A DNA stretch of 64,000 bases, taken from contig NZ_FNFC01000015.1 of NCBI RefSeq assembly GCF_900100385.1, positions 1 to 64,000 of the forward strand, written 5' to 3'. Shown one piece after another: positions 60,240-64,000 of the stretch (position 1 is the first letter of the stretch; each line of letters opens with the position of its first letter). The notes beneath the pieces were generated by a model. It did no database searches. It was given only the letters and a program-made list of their open reading frames with translations, and was not told the DNA's origin. This stretch comes from Halovenus aranensis (GTDB lineage Archaea > Halobacteriota > Halobacteria > Halobacteriales > Haloarculaceae). The position numbers were made by a program, and so were the translations under genes.

Positions 60240-62807
60240 ATGTCGTCGCCCTTCGAGTGGCTTGCCGACCGCGTCGCCGCAGTGACGGCGAACCACGACC
60301 TGCTGGTCATCGTCGTCGCGCTGTTGTTGACCGGCGTCGCCGGGGCAGGACTCGTGAATCTCGACATGGCCGACCAAACCGCAATCGACGACGGCGTGTT
60401 CAACGCGACCGAGGTCGGCGACGGCCTCCAGTATCTCGACAGACACTACATGGACGGACAAGATACGGCGGTCTCCAGCGTCTACGTCCGGCCCGAGGGG
60501 AACGCCCTCTCGCGGTCGTCGCTGGCCGCGACACTCGCCTACCAGGAGGCGGTCCTCGACAACGCGACCGTCGCGAGCGAGTTGCGAGGCGAGCGAATTC
60601 AGGGACCACCGACGCTTATCGGGACACACCTCGCCGGCGCGAACGCGTCCGTCGCCAAACAGCGGGCCGCAATCGAGGAGGCAACCGACGCACAGTTGCG
60701 CGAGGCGATTCGGGCGACACTGGGTGACCCCGTCGTCGCCGGCCGGTATCTCCCGGCGGGCTACGAACCCGGCAGCGCGACCGCCGAGAGCATGCGCACC
60801 CAGTTCACGTTCGCGGTCGCCAGCGTGACCCAGCAACAGGAGCCGTTACCCGACGAGCGGGCACAGACGGCCCTGTACGAGGCGGCCACGGACCGGCCCG
60901 CGGTCTTCACGATGGGGACCGTCGCACAAGCCGACTGGAGCGAACAACAGATTGCCGACGTATTCTTGCTCGTGGTGCCGCCGGCGCTGGTGCTCGTAGT
61001 TGCCGTGCTGGCGTTTGCCTACCGCGACCTCGTCGACGTGTTACTCGGGTTCACGGGCGTCTGTGTCTCGCTGGTCTGGTTTTTCGGTATCCTGGGCTGG
61101 CTCGGGATTCCGGCCGGCTTCGCCAGTATCGTCGGCCCCGTTCTCATCGTCGCGCTGAGTATCGACTTCGGGTTACACGTGTTCATGCGCCACCGCGAAC
61201 GACGTGCCGCGAGCGCGGACGGCGCAGATACCGGCGTCCGGCCGGCGATGCGCCGCTCAACCGCCTCGGTGATGGTCGCGTTCCTGCTCGTGGCCGTGAC
61301 CGCGGCCGTCGGCTTCCTCGCCAACATCACCAACCCCGTCGGCTTCATCCGAGCGTTCGGTATCGTTATCACGCTCGGCGTGCTCGCCGCGGTGTTCGTC
61401 TTCGTGACGCTGGTCCCGGCACTGAAAGTCCGGGTCGACACGATGCTCGAATCCAGAGGCGTCGACCGCCGCAAGACCGCGCTGGGAACGAGCGGGTCGC
61501 TCAAGCCGCTGCTCGGGTCGGGGGTTACGCTCGCTCGCCGGGGTGCGCTCGTCGTGGTCGTCGTCGCGCTCGTCGTTGGCGGGGCCGGCCTGCTCACCTA
61601 CGACGAGTTGGACAGACAGGGGTTCCAGCAGAGTTTCGTCACCGAAGACGACTGGCAGACAGACCTGCCCGGCCCGGTCGGCTGGAGCGCCCACGAGACC
61701 GAGTTCCGACAGAACCAGCAGTACGTGCAGTCGAACTTCCGGTCCGACGACGACCGCGAGCGCCGGACGACGTTCCTGATACGCGGTGACGTGACCGACC
61801 CGCGCGCACTCGAAGCCGTCCACCGGGGCACGCAGGCCGCAAAAGAGAGCCCGATGACCTTCGAACAGGGCGGCGAAGTGTCGGTCATCTCGCCGCTCTC
61901 GCTCGCGGTCGACACCGCAGTCGACGACGAGGCGTTCGCAGCACTGCTCGCCGGCGTGGCCGCAGACGACGACCGCCTCGATGGGCTGCTCTCGTCGGTC
62001 GCAGCGGAGAACCCGGCGTTCGCCGAGCGAATGGCGGCGACGACGCCCGCGGATGTCGAGGGTGACCTCGGTCTGGTCTACGACGCGCTGTACGACGCGA
62101 ACGACCAGACGGGTGTCGTCCTCGAACGGCGGGCGGGCGGGTACGAGTCGATGCGGCTGGTCATCCCCGTCGAGCAGGGACTCGATGTCGACGAGCGCGG
62201 CCAAGAGATGCACGCTATCGCCGACGAGATGGAAACCGACGCATACGACGTGGTGCCGGTCGACTTCGCCACCGTCGCCAACGCCGGCCTAGGCGAGATT
62301 GCCGACAGCATCATCTGGACGATGGGACTCGCCTTCGCGGGCATCGCGCTCGTCCTCGCGGCGACCTACCGAATTGAGCGCGGAAGCGCTACTCTCGGTA
62401 TCGTCACTGTCGTCCCAATCGTGCTGGTCGTCGGCGCTGTCTTCGCCAGCATGGCCCTGCTTGGACTCTCGTTGACGTTCATCACGGCCTTCCTCGTCAG
62501 CATCACCATCGGCTTAGGCATCGACTACAACATCCACGTCAGCGACCGGTTCGCCCACGAACTCGCCGACGGTGCCGAGCCAGTCGAAGCGCTCTCGACG
62601 ACAGTCACCGGCACCGGCGGGGCGTTGCTCGGCAGCGCGCTCACCTCGAGTGCGGCGTTTGCGACACTGCTGGTCCATCCGTCGGTCGTCTTCCAGTCGT
62701 TCGGGTTTATCGTCGTGGTCGCGTTGGTCCTCTCGTTTGTCGTCAGCGTTCTCGTCTTCCCGAGCATGCTGTTGGTGTGGGCGCGAGCGAGTCGTCCGAC
62801 GCGATAA
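60240..62807 (+). CDS. RND/MMPL-family exporter
   Basis: The 855-residue protein has the MMPL plan: one N-terminal helix, a large extracytoplasmic domain (residues 40-235), a five- or six-helix bundle, a second external domain (about 455-690) and another bundle. Both bundles show the proton-relay motif: ALSIDFGLHVFMRHRER and IGLGIDYNIHVSDRFAHEL. Such proteins export lipids, hopanoids or drugs, driven by a proton or sodium gradient. The neighbouring HTH-10 gene is a natural regulator. A GTG six bases earlier is an alternative start. Confidence 0.88.
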   Translation: MSSPFEWLADRVAAVTANHDLLVIVVALLLTGVAGAGLVNLDMADQTAIDDGVFNATEVGDGLQYLDRHYMDGQDTAVSSVYVRPEGNALSRSSLAATLAYQEAVLDNATVASELRGERIQGPPTLIGTHLAGANASVAKQRAAIEEATDAQLREAIRATLGDPVVAGRYLPAGYEPGSATAESMRTQFTFAVASVTQQQEPLPDERAQTALYEAATDRPAVFTMGTVAQADWSEQQIADVFLLVVPPALVLVVAVLAFAYRDLVDVLLGFTGVCVSLVWFFGILGWLGIPAGFASIVGPVLIVALSIDFGLHVFMRHRERRAASADGADTGVRPAMRRSTASVMVAFLLVAVTAAVGFLANITNPVGFIRAFGIVITLGVLAAVFVFVTLVPALKVRVDTMLESRGVDRRKTALGTSGSLKPLLGSGVTLARRGALVVVVVALVVGGAGLLTYDELDRQGFQQSFVTEDDWQTDLPGPVGWSAHETEFRQNQQYVQSNFRSDDDRERRTTFLIRGDVTDPRALEAVHRGTQAAKESPMTFEQGGEVSVISPLSLAVDTAVDDEAFAALLAGVAADDDRLDGLLSSVAAENPAFAERMAATTPADVEGDLGLVYDALYDANDQTGVVLERRAGGYESMRLVIPVEQGLDVDERGQEMHAIADEMETDAYDVVPVDFATVANAGLGEIADSIIWTMGLAFAGIALVLAATYRIERGSATLGIVTVVPIVLVVGAVFASMALLGLSLTFITAFLVSITIGLGIDYNIHVSDRFAHELADGAEPVEALSTTVTGTGGALLGSALTSSAAFATLLVHPSVVFQSFGFIVVVALVLSFVVSVLVFPSMLLVWARASRPTR

Positions 62808-62841
62808 AAACCACTATCTGTCCAGCAGTACAACTGCGCGT

Positions 62842-63747
62842 ATGACCAAACGCCACGTCTCTCTGCCGACGGAGATGGCAGAGAGCCTGCAGGAGTTCGT
62901 CGACGAGGTCGACCGTCGGCTCGCAAGCGAGGAGGACACCTGCGCCGTGGTCGAGGACGTGCTCGTGGACCTCCACGGGGACCGCGAAGCCTACGAACGA
63001 TGGCAGTCAGGCGGCGACGTGTCGCCGGCAGAGCGCGTTCGCCTCCAGAGTTACGACCCCTGTAACGCGACACTGGAAAGCGAGTACTACGCCGAAGTCG
63101 AAGCCGAAGACGAGCAGTTCCAGCGTTCGAAACACCTCCAGTGGCTCTGGCGGCAGTTCGACGCCACGCCGATGGCTGACAACGTCGATTTCGCGCTCGA
63201 ATTCCGGTCGATGCTCGCCGATCATCTCTTTGCCGAGTGTGGCGAGAACTGCCGGTTTTTCAAGGGTATCTCGATGACCTACGGCCACAACATCTCGGTC
63301 GGCGACAACGTCGTCATCCACGACGAGGTGCACCTCGACGACCGCGGGACTCTGACAATCGGCGACCGTGTCTCAGTTTCCGACAGCGCACACATCTACA
63401 GCCACGACCACGATGTGGTCGACCAGACAGAGGTCCGCAACTACCACACAGTTCTCGAAGACGACGCCCGCATCACCTTCGATTCGATGGTCCGGGCGGG
63501 CGTGCGTGTCGGTGAGAACGCGATTCTGGCGGCGAAATCCGCCGCACAGCGGGATATTCCGGCCCACCACATCGCGGCCGGCTCGCCCGCGGAGTCCATC
63601 GCCGTCAAGCCGGGCTGGGAGTCTGTCGCGACCCCGCTGGAGGAGGCAAACGTCGACCGTCGCGAACAGCGCCGCATCGAGTACGACCTCCCCGACGACC
63701 TCGACGTGTTCGACGAGTTCGAGCGCGACCGCTCGCCGCCGGAGTAG
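62842..63747 (+). CDS. Maltose/galactoside O-acetyltransferase-like protein
   Basis: The 301-residue protein has an unusual 100-residue N-terminal helical domain, then a maltose-acetyltransferase-like segment (YDPCNATLESEYYAEVEAED and LQWLWRQFDATP), then a left-handed beta helix (GISMTYGHNISVGDNVVIHDEVHLDDRGTLTIGDRV) with a catalytic His in IYSHDHDV and a C-terminal SPAESIAVKPGW. Acetyl-CoA dependent O-acetylation of a sugar or small molecule is likely. The N-terminal part has no match I recognise. Confidence 0.82.
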   Translation: MTKRHVSLPTEMAESLQEFVDEVDRRLASEEDTCAVVEDVLVDLHGDREAYERWQSGGDVSPAERVRLQSYDPCNATLESEYYAEVEAEDEQFQRSKHLQWLWRQFDATPMADNVDFALEFRSMLADHLFAECGENCRFFKGISMTYGHNISVGDNVVIHDEVHLDDRGTLTIGDRVSVSDSAHIYSHDHDVVDQTEVRNYHTVLEDDARITFDSMVRAGVRVGENAILAAKSAAQRDIPAHHIAAGSPAESIAVKPGWESVATPLEEANVDRREQRRIEYDLPDDLDVFDEFERDRSPPE

Positions 63748-63763
63748 TGTCGCGTCCTGTTTC

Positions 63764-64000
63764 TCACGCCTGTGCGTCGAGACAGAACGACCGAACGGCC
63801 TCGGCGAGCGCCTCGGGTGCCGACTCGATTGCCATGTGTCCGACCTCCTCGAATTCGACGAGTGTACTCTGTGGGATGCGGTCGTCGAGTGTCTGGACGG
63901 CCGCCCGCAGATGCTCCGGCCCGCGTTCGCCCGTCAACAGCAGCGTCGGGCAGTCGATATCGGGCGCTGTGGGGAGTTCGTAGGACTCGACTGCCTCGTT
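63764..64000 (-). CDS. Alpha/beta hydrolase, C-terminal part (cut by window end)
   Basis: The minus-strand frame is open from the right edge to a TGA at 63764-63766. The visible 78 residues (NEAVESYELPTAPDIDCPTL... to LDAQA) show the DCPTLLLTGERGPEHLRAA segment that carries the last acidic triad residue region and VGHMAIESAPEALAEAVRSF with the catalytic histidine. The nucleophile part lies outside the window. Family only can be named. Confidence 0.75.
   Translation of the reverse strand, partial: NEAVESYELPTAPDIDCPTLLLTGERGPEHLRAAVQTLDDRIPQSTLVEFEEVGHMAIESAPEALAEAVRSFCLDAQA

Noticed and set aside
1-64000. tRNA and rRNA genes
   Set aside because: Reading both strands for T-loop and anticodon-arm patterns found no convincing tRNA, and no rRNA-like block is present. 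A covariance search would be decisive.

Overview
The window is a piece of a haloarchaeal (class Halobacteria) chromosome. The evidence is GC-rich, acidic-residue-rich proteins, many leaderless genes with a TATA-like box 25-30 bases before the ATG, Tat lipoproteins with a halophile lipobox, archaeal ribosomal protein L40e, HTH-10 and haloarchaeal histidine-kinase families, and several small haloarchaeal zinc-ribbon or DUF proteins. I cannot fix the genus from sequence alone.

Layout. Positions 1-8,600 look like an accessory island: visibly more A/T-rich gaps, a transposase C-terminus cut by the window edge, an array of TTGTCC hexamers, a PglX/Eco57I-like type IIG restriction-modification gene broken by a 1-base frameshift, a SWIM zinc-finger gene with a possible translational switch in its leader, small membrane proteins and a coiled-coil protein. 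Positions 8,650-14,640 hold housekeeping genes: Azf-like sugar dehydrogenase, a sensor kinase, MptD, a lipoate-ligase-like protein and dihydroorotase.

Positions 14,650-23,540 are the most coherent module: a sulfur-handling locus with thioredoxin, a winged-helix regulator with only two cysteines, TauE/SafE exporter plus small membrane partner, a PiT-family permease, two YeeE/YedE halves, a rhodanese-persulfide dioxygenase fusion, TusA, a DsrE-like protein and an aminotransferase-V protein. A 17-base imperfect palindrome (TTGT...CAA) sits just upstream of the TATA-like box at four of these promoters and just after it at a fifth, so the locus looks like one regulon. This is the best candidate here for an undescribed regulatory system.

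Positions 23,600-28,450 encode a peptide/nickel-type ABC importer without a binding protein. Positions 28,500-30,550 group DUF5786, DUF99, family-4 uracil-DNA glycosylase and a metallo-hydrolase. Positions 30,590-42,470 are mixed housekeeping, stress, signalling and small zinc-protein genes, ending in a radical SAM protein. A lone A/T-rich SIR2-TPR gene (42,478-44,376), probably anti-phage, interrupts the GC-rich chromosome and is followed by a strongly base-paired element at 44,601-44,698.

Positions 44,725-57,630 run from a gamma carbonic anhydrase and a kinase pair to a branched-chain-type (Liv) ABC importer flanked by an EthD-repeat protein, an HD phosphohydrolase, a VOC protein and phenylacetate-CoA ligase, suggesting uptake and CoA activation of an aromatic or other organic acid, then a soluble chemoreceptor. 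The end carries a SHOCT membrane protein, an HtrA-like lipoprotein protease, an HTH-10 regulator next to an RND exporter, an acyltransferase, and an alpha/beta hydrolase cut by the right edge. I saw no rRNA, tRNA or CRISPR array.
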